Source: Pseudomonadota bacterium
Lineage (GTDB): Bacteria > Pseudomonadota > Gammaproteobacteria > Burkholderiales > Nitrosomonadaceae
Length of the DNA: 6,631 nucleotides
NCBI GenBank assembly: GCA_018240935.1
Contig: JAFEEV010000311.1
Coordinates: forward strand, 1 to 6,631
Direction of reading: 5' to 3'
Within the stretch, counting starts at the first letter, position 1. Every line of letters starts with the position of its first letter. The position numbers and the translations under genes are program-made. Under the pieces are notes generated by a model. That model did no database searches, was not told the origin of the DNA, and saw only the letters and a list, made by a program, of their open reading frames with translations. Shown piece by piece: positions 1-5,618 of this stretch.

Positions 1-577
1 GATTGACGCTGACGGATGCCCCTTGATGCAAAGTATTCCACCACTGCACCGAGAAATAAATAATCGGAACATTCACGACACCGACCAGCGCAATGATGGC
101 ACCCGCTTTATCGGCGCGGCGCGGATCGTCGATTGCGGCTTGCAATGACATAAATCCGATATACAGAAAAAAAAGAATCAATTCGGAAGTCAGCCGCGCA
201 TCCCAAACCCACCATGTTCCCCACATCGGTTTTCCCCATAATGCGCCGGTCCACAATGCAATAAAGGTGAACATCGCACCGGTCGGAGCGATCGCAGACG
301 CAAACATGGAAGAAAGCCGGGTATTGAACGCCAAGCCGATGCCCGCCCAGAATGCCATCACGACATAAAGAAACATCGACATCCACGCAGCGGGCACATG
401 TATGAAAATAATCCGGTACGCTTCACCTTGCTGAAAATCGGTTGGCGCAACAAAAAAACCGACATAAAGTCCCGCCACTAAGAGTATCACCGCGGCAAAA
501 ACAAATAACGGGATCATTTTCCCTGCCAGTGAATAAAAACTGGCTGGAGAAGAATATTTGAACCAATTAATAGCCAT
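1..577 (-). CDS. ccmC: Haem exporter/transfer protein CcmC, 3' end cut by window edge
   Basis: CcmC is an inner-membrane protein of cytochrome c maturation System I that attaches haem to the chaperone CcmE on the periplasmic side. I translated the minus strand from the ATG at 577 and obtained 192 uninterrupted residues before the window ends; the family is usually about 240-250 long, so roughly the last 50 are missing. The tryptophan-rich WWD haem-handling segment is at about residues 114-128 (WGKPMWGTWWVWDAR). Two histidines, H60 (in HVPAAW) and H184 (in NTLHQG), fall at the positions of the haem-ligand histidines of E. coli CcmC. Several hydrophobic helices are visible (about 22-43, 57-84, 94-113, 131-148, 158-177). 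No Shine-Dalgarno motif precedes the ATG; the upstream bases are AT-rich. The gene follows ccmB on the same strand after a 111-base gap. Identity is near certain. Confidence 0.96.
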   Translation of the reverse strand, partial: MAINWFKYSSPASFYSLAGKMIPLFVFAAVILLVAGLYVGFFVAPTDFQQGEAYRIIFIHVPAAWMSMFLYVVMAFWAGIGLAFNTRLSSMFASAIAPTGAMFTFIALWTGALWGKPMWGTWWVWDARLTSELILFFLYIGFMSLQAAIDDPRRADKAGAIIALVGVVNVPIIYFSVQWWNTLHQGASVSVN

Positions 578-688
578 ATTAAATTTTATAATTCTGCACG
601 TTAAATTTCAGTTCCGGCTCAATCTAAAAAATTTTAGCCGCCAATTCTATACTAAATCGATACCAAATAGGCAGCGCAAAAATCCGCC
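578..688 (-). other. Long AT-rich gap between ccmB and ccmC
   Basis: This gap of 111 bases contains no ORF. It holds a near-palindrome CTAAAA-AA-TTTTAG at 624-637, which on the transcribed strand could form a small AT hairpin without a GC-rich stem. It also holds two copies of TTAAATTT (579-586 and 601-608), 22 bases apart, next to the ccmC start. An AT-rich stretch resembling a -10 box lies just upstream of ccmC, but I see no good -35. The gap may hold an internal promoter or an mRNA processing site, or be plain spacer. Confidence 0.4.
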
Positions 689-1348
689 TTATTCCAATGA
701 AACACGCAGCGACCAAGCAGCTGCCCAAGGAGCGAAAACAGCTGTCACCAAAAGGAATGCGCCGATTAATGACAGATGCGCGCTAAACTCAACCCCGGAC
801 ATATTGGCCTCCACAGCGCCTGAGCCAAAAATCAACACCGGGATATATAAAGGCAGCACCAGCAGTGAAACCAGCACACCGCCGCCGCGCAACCCGAGCG
901 TCAACGCTGCGCCAATTGCACCGATCAGACTCAGAACCGGCGTGCCCAGCAATAAGGCCGACGTTAAAACTAGCAATGCTTCAGCCGGCAAATCATATTG
1001 AATACCCAGAACCGGCGCCATCAATACCAGCGGTACGCCAGTCACCAGCCAATGCGCAAAAGCCTTTCCCAGCACCAAAAGCGATAACGATTGCGGCGAC
1101 AGCAGCATTTGCTCCAATGTGCCATCGAGATAATCGTTAGAAAACATCCGTCCCAGCGACAACATCGAAGCCAGCAAGGCGGCAACCCACACCACACCGG
1201 GCGCCATGGTGCGCAACATGTTCATTTCCGGCCCGACGCTGAGTGGAAACAGGCTTACCACGATGATGAAAAAAAACAGTGTGGTCAGTACATCGGATTG
1301 GCGCCGTACCGCCAGCAGAAGATCGCGTTTGATTATCCACATAAACAT
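689..1348 (-). CDS. ccmB: Haem exporter membrane subunit CcmB
   Basis: CcmB is the membrane-spanning subunit of the CcmABCD complex. With the ATPase CcmA it releases haem-loaded CcmE from CcmC/CcmD so that CcmE can deliver haem to apocytochromes. The protein is 219 residues, matching the family (220 in E. coli). It shows the usual pattern: a basic N-terminus (IIKRDLLLAVRR), a first helix at about 21-38 ending in LFPLSVGPE, then VVWVAALLASMLSL, the conserved cytoplasmic motif DYLDGTLEQMLLSP at about 72-85, and four further hydrophobic helices towards the C-terminus, including a glycine-rich LGLRGGGVLVSLLVLPLYIPVLIFG stretch. The ATG at 1348 is one base past the ccmA stop (TGA-T-ATG), implying translational coupling. 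An in-frame Met at residue 3 is a possible alternative start. Confidence 0.96.
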   Translation of the reverse strand: MFMWIIKRDLLLAVRRQSDVLTTLFFFIIVVSLFPLSVGPEMNMLRTMAPGVVWVAALLASMLSLGRMFSNDYLDGTLEQMLLSPQSLSLLVLGKAFAHWLVTGVPLVLMAPVLGIQYDLPAEALLVLTSALLLGTPVLSLIGAIGAALTLGLRGGGVLVSLLVLPLYIPVLIFGSGAVEANMSGVEFSAHLSLIGAFLLVTAVFAPWAAAWSLRVSLE

Positions 1349-1349
1349 A

Positions 1350-1964
1350 TCAGGCCAGATGTAATTGCGTGGTTGATGCCGCTGTGATTTCGATTTCCTG
1401 ATGTGTCGTCATCACCACCATACCGCCTTCCTGTAAATGCCGCTCGAGCAATTCCTGGATCAATTTTACCGCCGACACATCCAATGCAACCAAAGGTTCG
1501 TCCAGGATCCATAAGGGCGTTTTGCATACCAGTAAGCGCGCCAGCGCAACACGGCGGCGCTGGCCTTGCGATAATACCTTGACCGGCAACGCCTCCCTGC
1601 CGCGCAATCCTATATGGCTGAGCGCTTCTTTCGCTTGACCGGCTCCGATCTCGAAACCCGCCAGCGCACTGGAAATGCGTAAATTCTCAAGGACCGTCAA
1701 ATCGTCTTTTGTTCCGCTCAAATGACCGATATAGGTCATCGCAGCGTAATATTCCCCATCCATGTCACGTATCGAAACATCACCCCAGCGAATTTCACCG
1801 GCAGCCGGATTGGACAATCCGCACAGCATGCGCAATAAACTGGTCTTGCCGCTGCCGTTCGGACCGCGCACTTGCATCAAGCCACCCGCTTTAAGTGAAA
1901 AATTGACATCTCTAAACAGCTCGCGGTCGCCACGGACACATGCGAGATTAATACCTTGCAGCAT
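1350..1964 (-). CDS. ccmA: Haem exporter ATP-binding subunit CcmA
   Basis: CcmA is the cytoplasmic ABC ATPase of System I cytochrome c maturation. The protein is 204 residues, the normal family length (about 205). Visible motifs are Walker A GPNGSGKT at 34-41 (Lys40), the CcmA-type Q-loop region YIGHLSGTKDDLT at 78-90 with His81 in place of Gln, the signature LSQGQRRR at 131-138, Walker B LWILDEP at 151-157 with catalytic Glu156, the D-loop ALD at 160-162, and the switch His188 in TTHQ. I chose the ATG at 1964 because the product then begins MLQGINLACVRGDRELF, as CcmA proteins do. The frame stays open upstream to a TTG at 2006, but that would add 14 unrelated residues. No strong Shine-Dalgarno is visible. 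First gene of the operon; its stop is one base before ccmB. Confidence 0.96.
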   Translation of the reverse strand: MLQGINLACVRGDRELFRDVNFSLKAGGLMQVRGPNGSGKTSLLRMLCGLSNPAAGEIRWGDVSIRDMDGEYYAAMTYIGHLSGTKDDLTVLENLRISSALAGFEIGAGQAKEALSHIGLRGREALPVKVLSQGQRRRVALARLLVCKTPLWILDEPLVALDVSAVKLIQELLERHLQEGGMVVMTTHQEIEITAASTTQLHLA

Positions 1965-2013
1965 TTTTAGATCAGTTGACGGATTAAACCGTGGATTATA
2001 ACGCAATGAAGGT

Positions 2014-2032
2014 ATCTATAATACTGATAGAT
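2014..2032. promoter_or_regulatory. Dyad ATCTAT-N7-ATAGAT over the ccmA -10 region
   Basis: A perfect 6-bp inverted repeat (2014-2019 and 2027-2032) with a 7-base spacer overlaps the -10 hexamer of the candidate ccmA promoter. The size and position suit a dimeric regulator, but no known operator consensus is recognised and a 6-bp dyad can arise by chance in AT-rich DNA. Confidence 0.3.
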
Positions 2033-2045
2033 CGCTTGTTGTCTA
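2018..2045 (-). promoter_or_regulatory. Candidate sigma70 promoter for ccmABC
   Basis: Read on the minus strand, TAGACA (2045-2040) and TATTAT (2023-2018) are each one base from the -35 and -10 consensus and are 16 bases apart, which predicts transcription from about 2011. A second, perfect TATAAT lies downstream at 2000-1995 but has no recognisable -35. Either promoter gives an mRNA that begins at or downstream of the alternative TTG start at 2006 or close to it, which supports the ATG at 1964. Confidence 0.45.
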
Positions 2046-2070
2046 CGCATGATCCGATCGCCGAAAATTT

Positions 2071-2098
2071 AATGAATATTCTTCATTTCTAATATACT
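2071..2098 (+). promoter_or_regulatory. Candidate promoter and dyad for the kinase operon
   Basis: TATACT at 2093-2098 is a good -10 (five of six bases). No convincing -35 lies 16-18 bases upstream. That space is instead occupied by an inverted repeat, AATGAA (2071-2076) and TTCATT (2082-2087) around a TATTC spacer, which could be an activator or repressor site. Transcription from about 2105 would give a leader of roughly 30 bases before the preferred TTG start and would exclude the more upstream TTG at 2102. Confidence 0.4.
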
Positions 2099-2122
2099 TT
2101 ATTGAATTCATTGAACCCGAGT

Positions 2123-2128
2123 AAGGAG
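2123..2128 (+). promoter_or_regulatory. Shine-Dalgarno AAGGAG that fixes the kinase start
   Basis: AAGGAG is followed by exactly six bases and then TTG at 2135, an ideal spacing. The in-frame TTG codons at 2102 and 2111 lie upstream of this site and have no ribosome binding site of their own, so the start at 2135 is preferred. Confidence 0.75.
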
Positions 2129-2134
2129 AGTAAT

Positions 2135-4588
2135 TTGTCATTGACACACGATGATCGCAAAATCAGCATTATAGGCGGCTTATTGTTGCTGGGACTTACG
2201 CTGACCACGGGCATCACAGTGTATACCGTCATGCGTCAGGAAATAGAATCGGTACTGGGGAGAGGATTGGCGGTCGCCTTGCAAGGAAAGGCGCATTTAC
2301 TGGAATCGCAAATTGAAAAGGGATTGGCGGATACGCGTGCGCTATCGCTGCGTCCGTTTATCGTTCAGTCAATGCAACAACTCAGCACCGAACCGGACAA
2401 CCATAATGCATTGCACGATCTGGTGCGAAATGTCAACTCATTACCCGAAGCAGGTTTCTCGGCGGCTGTCGTGCATGACAAGCAAGGCAAAAAACTGTCG
2501 CAGGTGGGTCAGTTTTCCAACAGTGAAAAAGTACTCCGGTTAAACAAAGATACGCTCTTGATATGGGATGAAGAGCTTATTCTGCACACAACCAATGATG
2601 TACTCGATCAAGATAAACACCGCATCGGCAGTATCACGACGCAAGTCAAATTGCCGCAAGTGACGCGCCGGTTCAGAGGAATGCGATCGATCGGTGAAAC
2701 GGGTGAGTTCATCTTATGCGCAAAACCGGAAAAGGGAAAACATGAAATGGCTTGCTTGATCAGCCAGATTGATGGTGTCAAATTCAAGCATCTGGCTCCT
2801 GATGAAAACGTGCCGTCAAAAAACTATACGCTTGACAAGAAAAGTGGCGTAGCCGCTACTTTCGATTATCGTCAAGTACCGGTCATTGAAGCTTACGCTT
2901 CTTTGCACTCCATCGGTCTCACCATGATCCTGAAGCTGGATGAAGAAGAATTATTCAAACCGGTTAATGAAAAGCTGAAAGATATCATTGTTTATCTGGC
3001 GGCACTGATCAGTGCTGAAATATTGTTATTGAACTGGTTTGTGCGCAAGCTCATCCAATCAGAAAAAGAAGCCCGGCAGGCTAAAGAAACGGCTGAGCAA
3101 TACTCGATAGAATTAAGCCGCAAGGAAAGTGAGTTACGAGAACGTTTAAAAGAAATCACATGTCTTTATGAAATTCGCCGCAGCCTCGGACTTGAGTTAT
3201 CGGTAGAAGTAGCTTGCCAGAATATTATCAAGTTTTTAATACCTGCAATGCAGCACCCGGAATACACTTCGATCACAATCAATCTCGATGGAAAACACAT
3301 TTCCCCCGTACCTCAGACGAGGGATTTTACACACCAATTGACATCGGAAATCTGTATTAATGGTAAGGCTTGCGGCCATTTAAACGTTTATTACCCCAAG
3401 GACAAGCCTTTTTTAATCATGGAAGAACAAAGGCTGATCAATGCCATCACGAGCGATCTGGCGCTATGGCTGGAACGCAAACAAGTTGATGAGTTGTTGC
3501 ATGCCCGCCTGAAAGAAATCATCTGTCTGTATGAAATACGGCGCAGCATGGGGGTGGAGCTCTCGTTGGAAGATGTCTGCTTTAGTATATTCAAATACTT
3601 AATACCAGCGTTGCAATATCCGGAAATTGCCACTGCGGTCATTGACGTTAACGACAAACATTTCACTTCCAGAAATGAAAGCCAGAATCATATTAACCAA
3701 CCGCATGTTAACAGCAAAACAGACACAAACCTCACTGATTCCGGGCTTGATCAGGAAATTTATCAGAGCAAATCGGTTTTGCGATCGCTGATCTTTATCA
3801 ATGGAATAGAATGCGGTCACTTGAGTATTTTTTACTCGGAAGATAAACCCTTTCGTCTGCCGGAAGAACAGAAACTGGTCAGTGCGATTGCCAGTGATCT
3901 GGAAAGCTGGCTTGAACTCAGGCATTTGGAACAAGCATTGGTATCTGTCGCAGAAGAACAAGCGCATACGCTTGGGCAAGAATTGCACGATAATGTCGGG
4001 CAGCAAATAGCAGCTATCGGGTATCAAGCCAGGGTATTGGAGAAGAAAATCTCCAATTCGGCGAACGGCGATAATAACTTAGCGATGCTGGCATCCTCCA
4101 TTGCTTCTCAAACGCAAACAGCCGTGATCCATATCAAGCAACTTGCGCAAGGGTTGCTTCCATTTGAACTGGAAGCCAATGGTTTGATCCAAGCATTGCA
4201 AACTTTAGCCACGCGAATTTCAACAACGTATAATATCGATTGTGACTTTTCCGGAAATAATATTAACATTATCAACGATAACAACACGGCGCTCAATTTG
4301 TACCGGATCACCCAGGAAGCAGCGAATAATGCAATCCGGCATGGTAAAGCAAAACATCTGACCATTTCCTTGACCTCCAATGAAAAAACACTGTGTTTAT
4401 CTATCTGCGATGATGGCTGCGGTTTTACGGGAATTGATACCGATCATCCGTCAACACCGGGAATGGGTATCAAAATCATGCAGTACCGCGCGAAGGAATT
4501 GGGTGCAAAACTGGAAATTCTCGCTCGCAAAGAAGGCGGTACGGAAGTTCGTTTAAAAACACAAATCACTAAAAATGTCGACAAATAA
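2135..4588 (+). CDS. Membrane sensor histidine kinase: dCache-like, two GAF-like, HisKA_3, HATPase_c
   Basis: This inner-membrane kinase should autophosphorylate and pass phosphate to the response regulator encoded next. From the TTG at 2135 it is 817 residues. Helix 1 is at about 10-32. A periplasmic domain at 34-282 ends in a Cache-type pattern (GETGEF at about 189-194; VPVIEAYASLHSIGLTMILK; DEEELFKPV), so a double-Cache ligand domain is likely. Helix 2 is at about 284-302, followed by a charged coiled coil at 305-336. Two related GAF-like modules follow, at about 337-450 and 458-600. The DHp domain carries ELHDNVGQQ with phosphoacceptor His618. The ATPase domain has the N-box RITQEAANNAIRHG (724-737), G1 box DDGCGF (759-764) and G2 box GMGI (776-779). 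All catalytic motifs look intact. Architecture and H-box place it in the NarX/NreB/DegS-like (HisKA_3) class. The signal is unknown. The gene overlaps the regulator gene by 14 bases. Confidence 0.93.
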   Translation: MSLTHDDRKISIIGGLLLLGLTLTTGITVYTVMRQEIESVLGRGLAVALQGKAHLLESQIEKGLADTRALSLRPFIVQSMQQLSTEPDNHNALHDLVRNVNSLPEAGFSAAVVHDKQGKKLSQVGQFSNSEKVLRLNKDTLLIWDEELILHTTNDVLDQDKHRIGSITTQVKLPQVTRRFRGMRSIGETGEFILCAKPEKGKHEMACLISQIDGVKFKHLAPDENVPSKNYTLDKKSGVAATFDYRQVPVIEAYASLHSIGLTMILKLDEEELFKPVNEKLKDIIVYLAALISAEILLLNWFVRKLIQSEKEARQAKETAEQYSIELSRKESELRERLKEITCLYEIRRSLGLELSVEVACQNIIKFLIPAMQHPEYTSITINLDGKHISPVPQTRDFTHQLTSEICINGKACGHLNVYYPKDKPFLIMEEQRLINAITSDLALWLERKQVDELLHARLKEIICLYEIRRSMGVELSLEDVCFSIFKYLIPALQYPEIATAVIDVNDKHFTSRNESQNHINQPHVNSKTDTNLTDSGLDQEIYQSKSVLRSLIFINGIECGHLSIFYSEDKPFRLPEEQKLVSAIASDLESWLELRHLEQALVSVAEEQAHTLGQELHDNVGQQIAAIGYQARVLEKKISNSANGDNNLAMLASSIASQTQTAVIHIKQLAQGLLPFELEANGLIQALQTLATRISTTYNIDCDFSGNNINIINDNNTALNLYRITQEAANNAIRHGKAKHLTISLTSNEKTLCLSICDDGCGFTGIDTDHPSTPGMGIKIMQYRAKELGAKLEILARKEGGTEVRLKTQITKNVDK
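3143..3934 (+). repeat. Tandem duplication of a GAF-like module inside the kinase
   Basis: Residues 337-450 and 458-600 of the kinase align along their length. Both begin RLKEI(T/I)CLYEIRRS and continue (L/M)G(L/V)ELS, then K(F/Y)LIPA(M/L)Q(H/Y)PE, ING(K/I)(A/E)CGHL, (Y/S)(K/E)DKPF, EEQ and (S)DL..WLE. The two starts are 121 residues apart; the second copy carries about 26 extra residues (around 531-556) in the loop before its CGHL strand. The DNA of the two copies has clearly diverged, so the duplication is old. I recall this CLYxI-type module as common, usually single, in environmental histidine kinases. Confidence 0.85.
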
Positions 4589-5231
4589 AGCAAAAGTAAT
4601 GCTCGTTGATGATCATGCCATGTTACGGCATGGTCTCGCCATGCTCATCAATATGGAACCGGATATGGAAGTTTTCGCCGAAGCAGGTGACGGTACTGAA
4701 GCTCTGGAAATCATCAAAAAAAATAATCCTATTGATATCATTCTATTAGATGTAACCCTGAAAACAGTATCAGGACTTGAAGTAATCAAAAACATCCATG
4801 CTTTGGTTCCTGATTTGCCTGTACTTTTCATTTCCATGCATGATGAATCGGTTTATGCTGAACGGGCTCTCCGCGCCGGAGCGCTTGGTTATGTCATGAA
4901 GCACGAGCCAGGCGAGGTTTTGCTCGAAGCCATCCGCGAGGTTCTGAAGGGGAATGTTTATCTAAGCAAGCAAATGCACAAAAAGCTGCTAAAGCGGATG
5001 GTTATGAAAAGCTCCGAACCCGAGCATCTAATCAACACGCTTACTTCCAGTGAACTTGAGGTTTTGCACTTGATCGGGCAAGGGCATAATAGCCACGAAA
5101 TTTCCCAGATGCTTTGCCGCAGTATCAAAACAATCGACACACACCGCTTCAATATCCGGTCAAAATTAAACCTGAAGGATGGCGCCGATCTAATCCGCTA
5201 CGCCACACGCTGGATCTCCCAGCAACAATAG
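4575..5231 (+). CDS. NarL/FixJ-family response regulator
   Basis: A two-component transcription factor of 218 residues, normal for the family. The receiver domain (about 6-122) has the acidic pair Asp12/Asp13, phosphoacceptor Asp59 in LLDVTLK, Ser87 in FISMHDE, and the conserved Lys109 in GYVMK. A LuxR-type helix-turn-helix follows at about 152-212 (LTSSELEVLHLIGQGHNSHEIS; SIKTIDTHRFNIRSKL), so phosphorylation should drive dimerisation and DNA binding. The ATG at 4575 lies inside the kinase's last codons (14-base overlap) and has no clear Shine-Dalgarno, so translation is probably coupled to the kinase, its likely phosphodonor. The receiver stretch SMHDESVYAERALRAGALGY is, from memory, typical of regulators paired with this kinase type. 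Target genes are unknown; the adjacent divergent promoter region and ccm are candidates by position only. Confidence 0.95.
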   Translation: MSTNKAKVMLVDDHAMLRHGLAMLINMEPDMEVFAEAGDGTEALEIIKKNNPIDIILLDVTLKTVSGLEVIKNIHALVPDLPVLFISMHDESVYAERALRAGALGYVMKHEPGEVLLEAIREVLKGNVYLSKQMHKKLLKRMVMKSSEPEHLINTLTSSELEVLHLIGQGHNSHEISQMLCRSIKTIDTHRFNIRSKLNLKDGADLIRYATRWISQQQ

Positions 5232-5456
5232 AATCACACCCGATTGTTTTTCAATGTGGCATTCGAGCAAGAGATTTTCCGTCGTAAAAGAAACCGAGGA
5301 CTTGCTCAGTTCAGTAAACGCAAAATAAATTCCGAAATCAAGGCGTGAATTAATCCGGTTCAATTTTTGAACCGGCATCAATAGTGTATTTCCTCGATCC
5401 AATCCCAGATTGACCCTATCGCATTTAAATTCAATTGTGCGGTGCTTGCTCGTCAC
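5190..5456 (-). CDS. Possible small hypothetical protein antisense to the regulator's 3' end
   Basis: An 88-codon ORF begins at a GTG (5456) preceded by GAAGGA at 5467-5462, five bases away, a good ribosome binding site. It runs convergent to the response regulator and overlaps its last 42 bases. The product begins MTSKHRTIEFKCDRVNLGLD, is mixed hydrophobic and charged, and matches no family I recognise. It has no clear membrane helix apart from a short GVILLLL near the C-terminus, where its codons are antisense to the regulator. The ORF contains a perfect hairpin at 5355-5375. It may be a real small gene, a decayed gene fragment or chance; the ribosome binding site is the main argument for it. 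Confidence 0.35.
   Translation of the reverse strand: MTSKHRTIEFKCDRVNLGLDRGNTLLMPVQKLNRINSRLDFGIYFAFTELSKSSVSFTTENLLLECHIEKQSGVILLLLGDPACGVAD
5355..5375. repeat. Perfect 9-bp inverted repeat with 3-base loop
   Basis: CCGGTTCAA (5355-5363) and TTGAACCGG (5367-5375) flank TTT. The stem is half GC and the longest uninterrupted perfect hairpin in the window. No run of T follows on the plus strand, and ATTAATTC follows on the minus strand, so it is not a standard intrinsic terminator. It lies 124 bases downstream of the regulator stop and inside the weak minus-strand ORF. It may protect the 3' end of the kinase/regulator mRNA or be a protein-binding site. Confidence 0.5.
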
Positions 5457-5533
5457 CGTTTTCCTTCTTTGACCGGATTATTCTGCATAATCAAAAGGTC
5501 AGTTCACTATAAACTTTTCGGCCACACGACCGA

Positions 5534-5591
5534 TAAATATTGAGGTTTCAAGATCAAAGACTTGATCCGATTCAACTAATTTCAATATTTA
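5534..5591. repeat. Large nested inverted repeat
   Basis: The outer arms TAAATATTGA (5534-5543) and TCAATATTTA (5582-5591) are a perfect 10-bp match. In RNA from the plus strand the pairing can continue inward through two G-U pairs and two A-U pairs, to 14 pairs. The enclosed 30 bases contain a second perfect dyad, GATCAA (5552-5557) and TTGATC (5562-5567), with an AGAC loop. The right arm overlaps the -35 region of the candidate promoter at 5588. Confidence 0.55.
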
Positions 5592-5614
5592 CAATCATAC
5601 TTTAACAATATAAT
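5588..5614 (+). promoter_or_regulatory. Candidate promoter for the 115-residue membrane protein
   Basis: TATAAT at 5609-5614 is a perfect -10. TTTACA at 5588-5593 resembles a -35 but the spacing is only 15 bases. The expected start point, about 5620, coincides with the ATG at 5619, so the mRNA would be leaderless or nearly so; this agrees with the absence of a Shine-Dalgarno. The -35 overlaps the right arm of the dyad at 5534-5591. Confidence 0.4.
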
Positions 5615-5618
5615 TCCT

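Larger units (their letters stand above)
5457..5618. other. Intergenic region with three successive stem-loops
   Basis: No convincing coding sequence is seen in these 162 bases. They hold three dyads in a row: 5471-5500 (GACC...GGTC enclosing GATTAT-TCTGC-ATAATC), 5518-5533 (TCGGCC-ACAC-GACCGA, one mismatch), and the large nested structure at 5534-5591. They are followed by the candidate promoter of the 115-residue gene. The stretch could hold a small RNA gene, a leader or operators; I recognise no known RNA family. Confidence 0.45.

Noticed and set aside
93..386. ORFs of about 91 codons on both strands inside the ccmC region
   Set aside because: They are shadows of ccmC in other frames. The CcmC frame itself carries the WWD motif and both haem-ligand histidines.
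558..1001. A 147-codon plus-strand ORF opposite ccmB and the ccmB-ccmC gap
   Set aside because: It is low-complexity and antisense to a clearly real gene; ccmB has the full family length and motifs.
1965..2006. N-terminal extension of CcmA to a TTG at 2006
   Set aside because: The 14 added residues match nothing in CcmA, the family start coincides with the ATG at 1964, and both candidate -10 boxes lie at or downstream of the extended start.
3599..4027. A 142-codon minus-strand ORF inside the kinase gene
   Set aside because: It is antisense to the second GAF-like module and H-box, with no ribosome binding site seen and no family resemblance.
5232..5256. ATTG-TTTTT-CAAT just after the response regulator stop as a terminator
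   Set aside because: The stem is only four or five AT-rich pairs and no T-run follows, so it is too weak to call.
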